From Georgenia faecalis (GTDB taxonomy: Bacteria; Actinomycetota; Actinomycetes; Actinomycetales; Actinomycetaceae): DNA of 64,000 nt. The translations under genes were made by a program, and so were the position numbers. The stretch spans positions 2,232,001-2,296,000 of the forward strand of contig NZ_CP033325.1 of the NCBI RefSeq assembly GCF_003710105.1, written 5' to 3'. The notes beneath the pieces are model-generated. The model saw nothing but the letters and a program-made list of their open reading frames with translations. It was not told where the DNA came from and ran no database searches. Shown one piece after another: positions 38,709 through 47,994 of this stretch (the first letter of the stretch is position 1; every line of letters starts with the position of its first letter).

Positions 38709-39536
38709 TCAGGTGGGCGCGTCGCCGCGGTGGCCGGGGACGGGGTAGAGCTCCAGGGAGTCGACCCGGTCGGTGAGCACCGGGTCGTCGCGCAGCGCCT
38801 GCCCGGCGCGGTCGACGGCGTCGGCCATCCGCTCGCGGTCGAGCCGGTCGTCGACGGCGAGGACGACGCGGAGCTCGGCGCGCCGGCCCCGCTCCAGGCG
38901 CACGCCGAGGAGCTCGCGGATGCCGCGCAGCGCCGCCGCGGCCACGGCAGGCAGCTCCGGGTCGCGCCACGACGGGGTCCACGCCCGCCCCTGGGCGAGC
39001 GCCCACACGGCCGGGCGGCCGAGGAGGACGGTGACCGGGCCGGCGGGGTCGAGCACGACGAGGCTGTCGGCGTCGGACACCGCGGACAGGGCCGCGCGGG
39101 CGGCCTCCACGGGCACGGGCCGGGCGGTGGCGTCCCACGCCGCCATGGTCTCCAGGGAGCTGAAGACAGGCAGGGCCGCGCGGCCGTCGGGCGTGCGGAC
39201 GGACACCATGGCGGCGGACGCGCAGGCGTCACCGGCGGGGTCGTCCGAGCCGTGGGCGGTGTGGTCGGCGACGCCGCCCTCGCCGGTGCGACCGGGGTGG
39301 GCGTGGGCCACGATGGGGACGAGGACGCGGGCGCTCGCCAGCGCCGCCGTCACAGCGTCGGCGCGCTCGTCCTCCCCCAGCGCCAGGGCTGCCGCCACGG
39401 CGGGGTCGACGGAGCCGTCGTCGCCGGCGAACGGGTTGGGCCGCAGCACCCGCCCGGCCCAGGCGCGGCCCGCGGAGTCGGCGCCGTCACCGGTACCGGC
39501 GCCGTCACCGGCGGGGCCTGACGGGAGGGGAGTCAC
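38709..39536 (-). CDS. SseB-family protein
   Basis: A 275-residue soluble protein of the SseB-like family common next to his genes in actinobacteria. Recognisable parts are [11 protein letters not shown] near residue 75, [17 protein letters not shown] near 130 and a C-terminal domain with [27 protein letters not shown]. The N-terminus carries the [18 protein letters not shown] segment seen in such proteins. GTG at 39536 overlaps the priA stop. Its function is not established, although enhancer-of-serine-sensitivity names exist for relatives. Confidence 0.75.
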   Translation of the reverse strand: MTPLPSGPAGDGAGTGDGADSAGRAWAGRVLRPNPFAGDDGSVDPAVAAALALGEDERADAVTAALASARVLVPIVAHAHPGRTGEGGVADHTAHGSDDPAGDACASAAMVSVRTPDGRAALPVFSSLETMAAWDATARPVPVEAARAALSAVSDADSLVVLDPAGPVTVLLGRPAVWALAQGRAWTPSWRDPELPAVAAAALRGIRELLGVRLERGRRAELRVVLAVDDRLDRERMADAVDRAGQALRDDPVLTDRVDSLELYPVPGHRGDAPT

Positions 39537-40267
39537 GGCCGGCCCGCGACGTCGAGCGCCTCCGGGAGCGTGAAGGCCCCGGCGTAGAGCGCCTTGCCGA
39601 CGATGGCGCCCTCGACGCCGATGTCCGTGAGCGAGCGCAGGGCCGCGATGTCGGCGAGGGAGGAGACGCCGCCGGAGGCGACGACCGGCGCATCCGTACG
39701 GGCGCACACCTCGCGAAGCAGCTCGAGGTTGGGGCCGCGGAGCGTGCCGTCCTTGGTGACGTCGGTGAGGACGTAGCGCGAGCACCCGTCGCCGTCGAGG
39801 CGGGCGAGGACCTCCCACAGGTCGCCGCCGTCGCGGGTCCACCCGCGGGCGGCGAGCGTGGTGCCCCGGACGTCCAGCCCGACGGCGATGCGGTCGCCGT
39901 GCCGGGCGATGGCGCGTGCCGTCCACTCCGGGTCCTCGAGCGCGGCGGTGCCGAGGTTGACCCGGCGGGCGCCGGTCGCGAGCGCCCGCTCGAGGCTCTC
40001 GTCGTCGCGGATGCCGCCGGAGAGCTCCACCGCGACGTCGAGCGAGCCGACGATGTCCGCGAGCAGCTCGGCGTTGGAGCCGCGACCGAAGGCGGCGTCG
40101 AGGTCGACGAGGTGCACCCACTGGGCGCCCTGCTCCACCCACGCCCGCGCGGCCTCGGCGGGGTCGCCGTAGGACGTCTCCGACCCTGCCTCGCCCTGGA
40201 CGAGCCGGACCGCCTGGCCCTCGACGACGTCGACGGCGGGGAGCAGCTCGAGGTGGGGGCCGGGCAT
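39533..40267 (-). CDS. priA: PriA, bifunctional HisA/TrpF isomerase
   Basis: A 244-residue TIM-barrel isomerase. In actinobacteria this single enzyme acts on both ProFAR (histidine pathway) and PRA (tryptophan pathway). The phosphate-binding and catalytic parts [47 protein letters not shown] and [12 protein letters not shown] are intact. No trpF is seen in this window, which fits PriA. It follows hisH after 30 bases. Confidence 0.93.
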   Translation of the reverse strand: MPGPHLELLPAVDVVEGQAVRLVQGEAGSETSYGDPAEAARAWVEQGAQWVHLVDLDAAFGRGSNAELLADIVGSLDVAVELSGGIRDDESLERALATGARRVNLGTAALEDPEWTARAIARHGDRIAVGLDVRGTTLAARGWTRDGGDLWEVLARLDGDGCSRYVLTDVTKDGTLRGPNLELLREVCARTDAPVVASGGVSSLADIAALRSLTDIGVEGAIVGKALYAGAFTLPEALDVAGRP

Positions 40268-40297
40268 GGGTGTCTCCTAGTTCGGGGGGCGGGCGGG

Positions 40298-40945
40298 TCA
40301 GCGCAGGGCGGTGACCCAGTTGTGCAGCAGGTGCGCGCCGGCGTCGCCGGACTTCTCGGGGTGGAACTGGGTCGCGGACAGCGGCCCGTTCTCGACGGCG
40401 GCGACGAAGGGCGTGCCGTGCTCCGCCCAGGTGACGCGCGGCGGCGTCAGCGGCGAGCTCGGGTCGAACTCCGCCGTCGGGTCGACCCGGACGGCGTAGG
40501 AGTGCACGAAGTAGAAGCGCTCGTCGGCGACGCCGTCGAACAGGACGGTGTCCGCCGGCGGCGCGACGGGCGCCCAGCCCATGTGCGGGACGACGTCGGC
40601 CTCGAGCCGCTCGACCGTCCCCGGCCACTGGTCCAGCCCGGGCGTGGCGACGCCGTGCTCGCGGCCCGTGGTGAACATGACCTGCATGCCCACGCAGATC
40701 CCGAGGACGGGACGGCCGCCGGCGAGGCGGCGCTCGATCATCCGCGGGGCGCCGACGGCGCGGAGCTGGTCCATGACGGCGGCGAAAGCCCCGACGCCCG
40801 GCACGACGAGGCCGTCGGCGGCGTCCACGGCCTCGCGGTCAGCGGTGAGGGTGACGTCGGCGCCGGCGCGCTCAAGGGCACGGACCGCGGACCGGATGTT
40901 GCCGGACCCGTGGTCGAGGACGACGACGTTCGGCTTGGTGGTCAC
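40298..40945 (-). CDS. hisH: Imidazole glycerol phosphate synthase, glutaminase subunit
   Basis: A 215-residue class I glutamine amidotransferase. The nucleophile motif is [10 protein letters not shown] (Cys about residue 82), and the His/Glu pair lies in [14 protein letters not shown]-terminal [13 protein letters not shown] matches HisH. It supplies ammonia to HisF, which is not in this window. The start is GTG at 40945. Confidence 0.94.
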   Translation of the reverse strand: MTTKPNVVVLDHGSGNIRSAVRALERAGADVTLTADREAVDAADGLVVPGVGAFAAVMDQLRAVGAPRMIERRLAGGRPVLGICVGMQVMFTTGREHGVATPGLDQWPGTVERLEADVVPHMGWAPVAPPADTVLFDGVADERFYFVHSYAVRVDPTAEFDPSSPLTPPRVTWAEHGTPFVAAVENGPLSATQFHPEKSGDAGAHLLHNWVTALR

Positions 40946-40987
40946 GCCGCCAGTTTACCGGGCGCGGCGCAGGGGCCCGGTCGGAGT

Positions 40988-41032
40988 GTCACGGACGACG
41001 GCATCACGGACGACGGCGTCACGGACGGCGGC
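40988..41032. repeat. 15-bp tandem repeat, three units
   Basis: Three units close to GTCACGGACGACGGC lie in the 73-base gap between hisH and the upstream gene and run into that gene's stop codon and last codons (stop at 41019). Differences are one or two bases per unit. Confidence 0.85.
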
Positions 41033-41600
41033 GGCGCAGTCCCTTGGCGAACATCTGCGCGGCCTTCCAGCGCGGCAGCGTGCCGGAGCGTTCGTGGCCC
41101 CGGACGTCCTCGACCCGCACGCGGCCGAGGATGAGGCTCTCCACGACGTCGTCGGCCCCGGCGAGCACGAGGCCGGCGGGGACGTCGTCACCGCGCTCCC
41201 CCTCGGTGTAGCGCCGCGCCGAGAGGTGGCCGGAGATCCCGGTCTCCGGTCCGCCGTCGGCCGCGAGGCGGGCGGTGAGAAGCACCACGCCGGTCTTCGA
41301 CAGCCGGGAAAGGGTGCGGGCGAGGTCGTCGGCCGCCTGCGGGACGTCGTCGGAGGGCAGGAGCTCGCTCATGTCCCACTCCGGCGGCGCCGGCGGGAGG
41401 GCGTCGGGGTCCGCGAGCGCCGCGGCGTCGTCGGGCACCACGGGACCGGCGGGCGGCGGGAGCTCGAGCACCGCGATCGCGCCGCCACGCGAGGGCACCA
41501 CGTGGACGTCGACGCCGGTCATCGAGCACAGCCCCGCGAGCGCGGCGGCCGAGGCGACCGGCGTGAGGACGAGGGCCACGGGGGGCGCCGGGTCGGTCAT
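41019..41600 (-). CDS. Unrecognised 193-aa protein within the his operon
   Basis: No family recognised with confidence. The N-terminal ~90 residues look like an alpha/beta domain ([28 protein letters not shown]), then a Pro/Asp-rich linker, then a segment with [25 protein letters not shown] and a basic C-terminus ([16 protein letters not shown]). No signal peptide or membrane helix. It overlaps hisB by four bases, so it is translated with the histidine genes. Similar proteins occur between hisB and hisH in some Micrococcales, as recalled. Confidence 0.7.
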   Translation of the reverse strand: MTDPAPPVALVLTPVASAAALAGLCSMTGVDVHVVPSRGGAIAVLELPPPAGPVVPDDAAALADPDALPPAPPEWDMSELLPSDDVPQAADDLARTLSRLSKTGVVLLTARLAADGGPETGISGHLSARRYTEGERGDDVPAGLVLAGADDVVESLILGRVRVEDVRGHERSGTLPRWKAAQMFAKGLRRRRP

Positions 41601-42289
41601 AGCGCCCCCTTGGTGGACGGGATGCCGCTCACCCGGGGGTCGGGCTCCACCGCCTGGCGGAGGGCTCGGGCGAGCGCCTTGAACTGCGCCTCGACGATGT
41701 GGTGGGGGTCCCGCCCGGCGAGGACCCGCACGTGCAGGCAGATCCCGGCGTGGTGGGCGATCGACTCGAGCACGTGGCGGGTGAGGGAACCGGTGAAGTG
41801 GCCACCGATGAGGTGGTACTCCTGCCCGGCCGGCTCACCCGTGTGGACGAGGTAGGGGCGGCCGGAGATGTCGACGACGGCCTGCGCCAGCGCCTCGTCG
41901 AGCGGGACCAGGGCGTCGCCGAAGCGGGAGATGCCGCGCTTGTCGCCGAGCGCCTGGCGCAGCGCTTGGCCGATGCAGATCGCGACGTCCTCGACGGTGT
42001 GGTGGGCGTCGATGTCGGTGTCGCCGCTGGCCTGGACCGTGAGGTCGATGAGCGAGTGCCGCCCCAGCGCGGTGAGCATGTGGTCGTAGAAGGGGACGGT
42101 CGTGGAGATGTCGGTGGCGCCGGTGCCGTCGAGGTCGAGCTCGACGATGACGTTGGACTCCGACGTCGCGCGCTCGACCCGCGCGGTCCGTCGTCCGTTC
42201 GCCGGTCCGGCGTTCGCCGGTCCGGCGTTCGTCGGTCCGTCGTTCGCGGGTCCCTGGTCCACGTGCGCCTCGTTCATGCGTGCCGTCAC
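41597..42289 (-). CDS. hisB: Imidazoleglycerol-phosphate dehydratase
   Basis: A 230-residue enzyme. The core starts at [20 protein letters not shown] and has the metal-binding blocks [28 protein letters not shown] and [18 protein letters not shown] plus [15 protein letters not shown]. Start GTG 42289 overlaps the hisC stop and has GGAGGT nine bases upstream; ATG at 42277 is the alternative. The first ~30 residues are an extra low-complexity segment with four GPAN/GPTN-type repeats made by a 15-bp DNA repeat. Confidence 0.94.
   Translation of the reverse strand: MTARMNEAHVDQGPANDGPTNAGPANAGPANGRRTARVERATSESNVIVELDLDGTGATDISTTVPFYDHMLTALGRHSLIDLTVQASGDTDIDAHHTVEDVAICIGQALRQALGDKRGISRFGDALVPLDEALAQAVVDISGRPYLVHTGEPAGQEYHLIGGHFTGSLTRHVLESIAHHAGICLHVRVLAGRDPHHIVEAQFKALARALRQAVEPDPRVSGIPSTKGAL
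42197..42256 (-). repeat. 15-bp coding tandem repeat, four units, at hisB N-terminus
   Basis: Four units near GTTCGCCGGTCCGGC run from 42197 to 42256 and code for [10 protein letters not shown]-like residues before the conserved hisB core. The first two units are identical. Confidence 0.9.
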
Positions 42290-43512
42290 AGCCCGAGCAC
42301 CTCCTGCAGCGCCGTCCGGAAGGCGGCCATCTCCTCGCCGGTCCCGATCGAGACCCGCAACCAACCCGGAGGGCCGACCACCCGGATCAGCACGCCCCGC
42401 TCCACCAGACCTTGCCACACCGCGTCGCGGTTATCGAACGGTCCGAAGAGGACAAAGTTGGCGTCGGAGTCGGCGACCGTCAGACCCTGCCCCCGCAGCC
42501 ACTCGACGAGGGCGTCCCGTTCGTCGCGCAGCGTGGCCACCTGGCTCATGAGCGCGCCCCGGTGGCGCAGGGCCGCGCGGGCCACGGCCTGCGTCACCGC
42601 GGAGAGGTGGTACGGCAGCCGGACGACCCGGAGGACGTCGACGACGGCACGGTCCGCGGCGAGGTAACCCACCCGGGCGCCGGCGAGGCCGAAGGCCTTG
42701 GACATCGTCCGCGAGACCGCGAGGTGCGGGTAGCGGTCGAGGAGGGTGAGGGCGCTCGGGGTGCCGGTGCGGCGGAACTCGGCGTAGGCCTCGTCGACGA
42801 CGACGACGCTCGCCGTCGGTCCGCCGTCGGGCCCGGGCGGGCCGCTCGTGGCGGCGGCGTCGGCGATCGCCTCGATTGTCGCGAGCGGGAGCGCCGTGCC
42901 CGTGGGGTTGTTGGGGCTGGCGAGGAGGACGACGGCCGGCCGGTGCTCGGCGAGCTGGGCCAGGGCGTGGTCGACGTCGAGGGTGAAGTCGTCCTCGCGG
43001 CGGCCGGCGACCCAGCCGGTGAGGGTGTCGCGGGCGTACTCGGGGTACATGGAGTACGTCGGGGCGAAGGAGAGGACCGTGCGGCCGGGGCCGCCGAAGG
43101 CCTGGAGCAGGTGGAGCATGACCTCGTTCGAGCCGTTGGCGGCCCAGATCTGCTCCGGCGGGAGCACGTCGATGCCGGACTCGACGTGGAGGTAGTCGGC
43201 GAGGTCGCGCCGCAGGTCGAGGAACTCGCGGTCGGGATAGCGGTTGAGTCCGTGGGCCGCCTCCGCGACGGCCGCGGCGATGTCCGCAACGACGGCGTTC
43301 GACGGCGGGTGCGGGTTCTCGTTGACGTTGAGCAGCACCGGGAGCGCGAGCTGCGGGGCGCCGTAGGGCTCGAAGCCCTCGAGGCCGGGCCGGACCGGGA
43401 GGGTGGAGGGCTGCTGGGCGGGCGCGTTGGCCTGCTGGGCGGCCTGCTGGGCGGGCGCGGTGCCCGCGGATCCCGGCGCGGTCGACGACTCCGGGCGCTG
43501 CGGCATGGTCAT
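42286..43512 (-). CDS. hisC: Histidinol-phosphate aminotransferase
   Basis: A ~408-residue class I/II PLP aminotransferase. Family blocks: [68 protein letters not shown] and the PLP-lysine motif [17 protein letters not shown]. The N-terminal ~45 residues are Ala/Gln rich. Three nearby starts exist (ATG 43521, ATG 43512, ATG 43506). TAGACT at 43523-43528 predicts transcription start near 43515, which favours 43512 or a leaderless GTG at 43515. It is now the first his gene of this block because hisD lies beyond the island. Confidence 0.93.
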   Translation of the reverse strand: MTMPQRPESSTAPGSAGTAPAQQAAQQANAPAQQPSTLPVRPGLEGFEPYGAPQLALPVLLNVNENPHPPSNAVVADIAAAVAEAAHGLNRYPDREFLDLRRDLADYLHVESGIDVLPPEQIWAANGSNEVMLHLLQAFGGPGRTVLSFAPTYSMYPEYARDTLTGWVAGRREDDFTLDVDHALAQLAEHRPAVVLLASPNNPTGTALPLATIEAIADAAATSGPPGPDGGPTASVVVVDEAYAEFRRTGTPSALTLLDRYPHLAVSRTMSKAFGLAGARVGYLAADRAVVDVLRVVRLPYHLSAVTQAVARAALRHRGALMSQVATLRDERDALVEWLRGQGLTVADSDANFVLFGPFDNRDAVWQGLVERGVLIRVVGPPGWLRVSIGTGEEMAAFRTALQEVLGL

Positions 43513-43594
43513 CACGGACATGAGTCTAGGGAGGTCGGCTGGTAGGTGACCGGCACCGTCCGCCCCCACGGCGGGGCACCGACGCATGTCGCCG

Positions 43595-43616
43595 AGACGT
43601 TTCCGCGGAAACGTCT
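43595..43616. repeat. Palindromic element, copy 1 (core GTTTCCGCGGAAAC)
   Basis: A perfect 22-bp palindrome with core GTTTCCGCGGAAAC and arms AGAC/GTCT. An outer imperfect inverted repeat (GACGCATG at 43581-43588 with CATGCGT at 43621-43627) extends it. It lies ~75 bases upstream of hisC and ~110 bases after the PKD-protein gene. It shares its core with copies 2 and 3 but has different outer arms. Confidence 0.85.
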
Positions 43617-43726
43617 TGGCCATGCGTGTCGACGAGCCTGAGCGATGGGGGCTCCCCTCGAGCGGCGCACGGCCTCCGCCAGCGAGCACCCGCCGTCGTG
43701 CGACGTCCGGGCACCGCGCACGCCCG

Positions 43727-44569
43727 TCAGCCGTTGCGGACGAGGCGAGGGGTGGCGGTGACCACCTCGATGGGCTCGCTCACCTCAGTGGTCGACGCCC
43801 GGCCCGTCACGGGCAGCCACCCGGCTGTCCCCACCGGCTGGAACTGGGCCTCCCACTGCGTCGTCAAGGAGATTTGCACAGCGCCGGCGGCGGTATAGGC
43901 GTGTGCCACCGTGTGCTCCGGCCACGGCGCGCCCGGGTCGGTCGTCACGACGGGAGCCGAGCCGTCGCCGAAGTCCCAGGCGTACTCCACGGGTACCACC
44001 CGGACACGCACCGGCACTCCCAGCACCACCGCCTCGAGCACCTGCTCCCTGGCACCGGTCATGACGACCGTGTCGAGGTTGACCAGGACCCACGGCTGCG
44101 CAGGCTGAACGACCAGCCCGCCCGAGTCGATCGGCAGCGACTGGACGTCCTCGGCGGTGACGATCACCTGCTGCCCGGGCGGCGTCGCCGGGCCATCCGG
44201 TGGCGGCTCGCCGGGCGCGACGTCCTCGAACCATGGGGTCCACTCGGTCCCGCCGAGACACGCGTCGACCTCGACCCAGTACTTGCCCTGCGTATATCGC
44301 GTCAGCGGACAGGTCGGAGCGGCGTCGGCATCACCGCGGCTGCTCCCGGTTTCACCACTCCCACCACTCCCACCACTCCCACCGTGGGCCGGGGTGGCCA
44401 CGTCCGGCCGCAACACGTCCCACAACGACTCTCGTCCACGGAGGATGATGCTGTCCCCACTTCCCTCTCCGCCGAACTCGGGCGCCCGGGGCACGGTCAT
44501 CGCAAGGCTGAGGGCCGCACAGGCCCCCAGAACCGCCGCTGATACAGCGTTCCTACCCTTGGTTTTCAT
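43727..44569 (-). CDS. Secreted PKD-domain protein
   Basis: A 280-residue protein. An N-terminal signal or anchor helix (about residues 8-26, AVSAAVLGACAALSLAM) is followed by a Gly/Ser linker (GGSGGSGGSG) and a middle region with two cysteines. Near residue 200 a PKD/Ig-like segment shows YAWDFGDGSAP and HAYTAAGAVQISLTTQW. The ATG has GAGGAACTCG upstream. It overlaps the lipoprotein gene by 17 bases and so should be made together with it. The pair looks like a surface complex; the ligand is unknown. Confidence 0.78.
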   Translation of the reverse strand: MKTKGRNAVSAAVLGACAALSLAMTVPRAPEFGGEGSGDSIILRGRESLWDVLRPDVATPAHGGSGGSGGSGETGSSRGDADAAPTCPLTRYTQGKYWVEVDACLGGTEWTPWFEDVAPGEPPPDGPATPPGQQVIVTAEDVQSLPIDSGGLVVQPAQPWVLVNLDTVVMTGAREQVLEAVVLGVPVRVRVVPVEYAWDFGDGSAPVVTTDPGAPWPEHTVAHAYTAAGAVQISLTTQWEAQFQPVGTAGWLPVTGRASTTEVSEPIEVVTATPRLVRNG

Positions 44570-45173
44570 CGAGTTCCTCGACCTGGATCTCCCGGACCTG
44601 CCAACCGGCCCCAGTACGTTCAAGCGCTGCGAGCAGCACATTTCTCGAGGCAGACGCCTCGCCGGTGAGGTCGCCCGTCGAGGAATACGACCGCGATGGT
44701 CCTTGAGAAACCGCAACGTCAACGGAGAAGTACGGGTTTCCGTCCACGGGGTCAGCCCCACGCACCTCGACCACAGTCACCTCCGGGCCAATCGCATACC
44801 CGCCGGCGTCGTGCAGCTCACGAACGCCGTCGACCACGCTCGTGCAGAACGCACACTCCGGATGCGACATCGCCTGCCACTCTGACAAATTGCCGGTGGC
44901 GTACACATATGGGTAAAGCTCGATGAAGTACTGCGCGGCGGCCTTCGCGCCGACGAGGTCGTCGCGGTCCATCGACGCGGGCCGGTCAGGCTCGGGCCAG
45001 TCCGTAGGGCCGGGAGCAGGCGTCGCCGTCGTCGTGCTCGCACTGGTAGACGTGCCCGGTTCTCCGCTCGACGTCGTGGGACCGGGTTCGGCCTCGACGC
45101 TGCATCCGGCGACGACGAGACCCGCGAGGGCAAGCACCGCCACGGCCACATGCGGTCGACTGCGAACCACCAT
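44553..45173 (-). CDS. Lipoprotein, DUF6318-like
   Basis: A 206-residue lipoprotein. Signal peptide VAVLALAGLVVAGC has a clear lipobox with Cys at about residue 24, then a Ser/Thr/Pro linker. The mature domain starts MDRDDLVGAKAAAQYFIELY, contains ATGNLSEWQAMSHPECAFC with two close cysteines, and has a C-terminal beta-rich part. From memory it resembles the DUF6318 family of Micrococcales, which often pairs with PKD proteins. The TACGTT box six bases before ATG predicts a leaderless mRNA. Part of this gene is duplicated at 46041-46112. Confidence 0.8.
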   Translation of the reverse strand: MVVRSRPHVAVAVLALAGLVVAGCSVEAEPGPTTSSGEPGTSTSASTTTATPAPGPTDWPEPDRPASMDRDDLVGAKAAAQYFIELYPYVYATGNLSEWQAMSHPECAFCTSVVDGVRELHDAGGYAIGPEVTVVEVRGADPVDGNPYFSVDVAVSQGPSRSYSSTGDLTGEASASRNVLLAALERTGAGWQVREIQVEELDENQG

Positions 45174-45284
45174 GGCCAGAACGTAGACCTGGTGACCACG
45201 TCTGAGAAGGGCAACAACACCGGTTGTGGGTAAGCCACTCCGGCCTCCCGCTCACCACGTCCCGGTTTGAGCGACGCCCGCCGA

Positions 45285-45310
45285 CGATGCGTTTCCGCGG
45301 AAACGCATCG
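45285..45310. repeat. Palindromic element, copy 2
   Basis: A perfect 26-bp palindrome with the same GTTTCCGCGGAAAC core and arms CGATGC/GCATCG. Together with flanks it is part of a ~60-bp repeat (about 45268-45329) almost identical to copy 3, running from GAGCGACGCCC on the left to ACTGTCGCCAA on the right. It lies between the lipoprotein promoter and the RibD-like gene. Confidence 0.92.
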
Positions 45311-45436
45311 GCAACGACTGTCGCCAAGTACGGCTCATCACAGCCGCGGGTGTGTAGTGGCTGGTGAGGGTGTCGCTCGCGCGTCGGTCCCCGGATCACT
45401 CGCGGGGGACATTCTTCCGACACCCGCCCGGATCGG

Positions 45437-46018
45437 TCAGCGGCGCACGCGATAGCGCAGGTGAAGGACCCGGTTGCCCTGAATCACCACGTCAGGATCT
45501 TCCAACAGGTGTTGCGCATCGACCGACCCGAAGTAGCGCCTGCCGGACCCGAACACGACGGGCACGACGTCCATCCGCACCTCGTCGACCAGACCTGCGG
45601 CAAGCACCTGGCCACCGACGTCGCCAGCGGCAACCTCGACGATGCGATCGCCCGCGAGCTCCTGGGCCTTGGCCACGGCCGCCTCGACGCCGTCGACGAA
45701 GTGGAACGGCGCCGCGGGGTCCCAGCCCTGCGGCTTCGGCCGGTGCGTCACGACGATCATGTGCTCGATCCCGCTCGGAGGCTTCCCGTCCCAGCCGTCC
45801 GTCATGTCGAAGACGCGGCGGCCGGCGATCGTCACTCCGATCTCGTCCCAGTACGCCCGGGTGTAGTCGTAGGACGTCTGCGACACGTTCAAGACGCCAC
45901 TGCCGTCCAACGGCACGTCACCGCTGACCAGCCAGTCGAACAGCGGTCCGGGCTGGTCGTTCCCGTCCGCGATGAAGCCGTCTACCGACACCGAGCTGTA
46001 CATGACCACTTTTCCCAT
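45437..46018 (-). CDS. RibD C-terminal-domain (dihydrofolate-reductase-like) protein
   Basis: A 193-residue reductase-fold protein starting MGKVVMYSSVSVDGFIADGN, the standard N-terminus of the stand-alone RibD-C/YyaP family. GVTIAGRRVFDMTDGW and the C-terminal VDEVRMDVVPVVFGSGRRYF are typical. Members bind NADPH; many have no known substrate. ATG at 46018 has GAGGAG five bases upstream. It lies alone between palindrome copies 2 and 3, like a cassette. Confidence 0.85.
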   Translation of the reverse strand: MGKVVMYSSVSVDGFIADGNDQPGPLFDWLVSGDVPLDGSGVLNVSQTSYDYTRAYWDEIGVTIAGRRVFDMTDGWDGKPPSGIEHMIVVTHRPKPQGWDPAAPFHFVDGVEAAVAKAQELAGDRIVEVAAGDVGGQVLAAGLVDEVRMDVVPVVFGSGRRYFGSVDAQHLLEDPDVVIQGNRVLHLRYRVRR

Positions 46019-46040
46019 GGCGCTCCTCTGCTTGGGCGCT

Positions 46041-46112
46041 CTGCCACTCAGACAGGTCGCCGGTGGCGTACTCATACGGGGGATCGCGAACCGTTGTGGC
46101 CAGAACGTAGAC
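46041..46112 (-). pseudogene. Remnant of a duplicated lipoprotein gene with internal deletion
   Basis: Positions 46041-46080 match 44874-44913 (codons for YATGNLSEWQA; here YATGDLSEWQS). Positions 46085-46112 match 45162-45189 (first codons and promoter of the lipoprotein gene, including the TACGTT box). About 250 bases that encode the signal peptide and linker are missing between them, and the ATG is lost. The remnant ends against the RibD-like gene on one side and leads to palindrome copy 3 on the other. Confidence 0.75.
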
Positions 46113-46182
46113 CCCGCGACCGCCCCTGAGAACCCCCACCCTCGACCAGTTCATCGCCCGCGCGTTGAGCGACGCCCACCGA

Positions 46183-46208
46183 CGATGCGTTTCCGCGGAA
46201 ACGCATCG
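46183..46208. repeat. Palindromic element, copy 3
   Basis: A 26-bp palindrome identical to copy 2 with matching flanks on both sides (GAGCGACGCCC before, ACTGTCGCCAA after). It lies between the lipoprotein-gene remnant and the promoter region of the HNH nuclease gene. The 338 bases between 46019 and 46356 hold only this element, the remnant and the nuclease promoter. Confidence 0.92.
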
Positions 46209-46356
46209 GCAACCACTGTCGCCAAACATCCCGCCGCGCTCGCACGGGGGGCCCCGGCATGCCCCGCCGACCCCTCCGCGCACCACGGGTCCACAGGCCC
46301 AGACGCGATGTCGGACCCGAGCGGTAATGTCGCACACACGTTCGAAGGGAGGGCTC

Positions 46357-47994
46357 ATGACCACCGTTCCCGAACAGGGCAGCGGCTCCACACCGTCTGA
46401 CACACCCGCGGAGGCCCAGGCGCTGGGCGACGAGATCGCGCGCCTCGCCGGCCACATCGCCGCGGCGACGTGCCGATTCCTCGTCCTGCTCGGTGAGTTC
46501 GACGAGCGAGAGGGGTGGCACGGCGGCGGCATCCTGTCCTGCGCCCACTGGCTGTCCTGGCGGTGCGGCATGGGCGTCGGCGCCGCCCGCGAGCACGTCC
46601 GCGTCGCCCGCGCCTTGCGGGACCTTCCGAGGGTCGTCGAGGCGTTCGCGTCCGGACGCCTCAGCTACTCCAAGGTCCGTGCCCTCACGCGCGTCGCTGA
46701 GCCGGACACCGAGGAGGACCTCCTCGAGGTCGCCCTCCACGCCTCCGCGGGCCAGCTCGAGCGCATCCTGCGCGGCGTACGCCAGGTCAAGGACCTCGCC
46801 GAAGCCCGCGTCGTGAACGGGCGGCGCGCGCTGACCTGGCGGTGGTCGGACGACGGATCCCTCCAAATCCGGGTCACGCTCCCGGCGGACGACGGCGCCC
46901 TGGTCGTCCAAGCGCTCGAACAGACCCGCCACCGCACGGCAGCGGCCCTCGCGGGCGCCCCGCCCCCGTTGGAACAGGCGGACCCGGCGCAGGACACCTT
47001 TGGCCCACCCGCCGTCGTCGACCCGGATATCGGTACGCGACGCTCTCTCGCCGACGCCCTCGTCGAGCTCTGCTCCCAGCCCGACGCGGTCGCCGACGAC
47101 GGACCACGAACCGGGCGACGGGCAGAGACCGTCCTCCACGTCACGCTGGACGACCTGCGTGCGGAGGAGAGCACCGGAGCGCCGCCGGTGACCACTACCG
47201 AGGAAGCGGGCGGGACGTCCGCCACTCCCCCGCCGCGCGTCGCTCGCCCGCACCGCCGTCACGGGAGATCCGCCGCGCTCCCACCACAACGCCTCGCGAC
47301 GAGCGCTGGTCCCCGGCTGGAAGGTGGGCCCGCGCTACATCCGGAGACCGCGCGACGGTTGACCTGCGATGCCGGCATCGTGGTCCAGGTCCACGCCCGA
47401 GGCATCGGGACGACCGGCCGGACGATCGACGTCGGCATGCGCACTCGGCGCCCGAACGCCGCCCTCGTCCGGGCGTTGTGGTCCCGGGACGGCGGCTGTC
47501 GTTATCCCGGGTGTGAACGCCGCAGCCACCTCCACGCCCATCACGTCCGCCACTGGGCGCACGGTGGACCCACCGTCCTGTCCAACCTCGTGCTCCTGTG
47601 CGGGACGCACCACCGGCTCCTCCATGAGGGGGGCTACCTCGTCCAGATGAACCGCGACGGTGATCTCACCGTCATCGACCGGAATGGCGCCCGCGTGCAC
47701 CCGTCACCGCGCACGCCCGGCGACGTCGGCAGCTGCGTCCACGTCGCACGCGCCCCCGTCGGCCCGGACACGCTCATGCCTCCCGACCCGCAGCCTCGGG
47801 CGAACACCTCGTACGTCGTCGGCGTGCTGGCGGGGAACTGGCAGGTGCGGCGGGAACGCGGTGAGGACCCCGTTCCCGAGGCGCCACCGAACCCAGGACA
47901 CGGTGGCCCGACCTCACGCAGTGCCGCCGGCCGGACAAGCCACCCCTCCGAACATGGCACCGTGGTACTCGAGCCCACCCAGGAGGACCCGTGA
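46357..47994 (+). CDS. HNH endonuclease, DUF222 (13E12-type) family
   Basis: A 545-residue protein. The N-terminal half is a DUF222 domain (EFDEREGWHGGGILSCAHWL; GVGAAREHVRVARALRDLP; RLSYSKVRALTRVA), as in the mycobacterial 13E12 repeat family. The C-terminal part has the HNH motif: DGGCRYPGCERRSHLHAHH, then HGGPTVLSNLVLLCGTHHRL. The C-terminus is Pro-rich. The ATG has GGGAGGG upstream. Its stop overlaps the recQ start (GTGA). Such genes are multi-copy and spread widely in actinobacteria; their biological role is unknown. Confidence 0.9.
   Translation: MTTVPEQGSGSTPSDTPAEAQALGDEIARLAGHIAAATCRFLVLLGEFDEREGWHGGGILSCAHWLSWRCGMGVGAAREHVRVARALRDLPRVVEAFASGRLSYSKVRALTRVAEPDTEEDLLEVALHASAGQLERILRGVRQVKDLAEARVVNGRRALTWRWSDDGSLQIRVTLPADDGALVVQALEQTRHRTAAALAGAPPPLEQADPAQDTFGPPAVVDPDIGTRRSLADALVELCSQPDAVADDGPRTGRRAETVLHVTLDDLRAEESTGAPPVTTTEEAGGTSATPPPRVARPHRRHGRSAALPPQRLATSAGPRLEGGPALHPETARRLTCDAGIVVQVHARGIGTTGRTIDVGMRTRRPNAALVRALWSRDGGCRYPGCERRSHLHAHHVRHWAHGGPTVLSNLVLLCGTHHRLLHEGGYLVQMNRDGDLTVIDRNGARVHPSPRTPGDVGSCVHVARAPVGPDTLMPPDPQPRANTSYVVGVLAGNWQVRRERGEDPVPEAPPNPGHGGPTSRSAAGRTSHPSEHGTVVLEPTQEDP

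Noticed and set aside
43595-46208. The palindromes as terminal inverted repeats of an insertion sequence
   Set aside because: No transposase or fragment of one lies between them, each copy is a full palindrome rather than half of an inverted pair, and no target-site duplication was seen.
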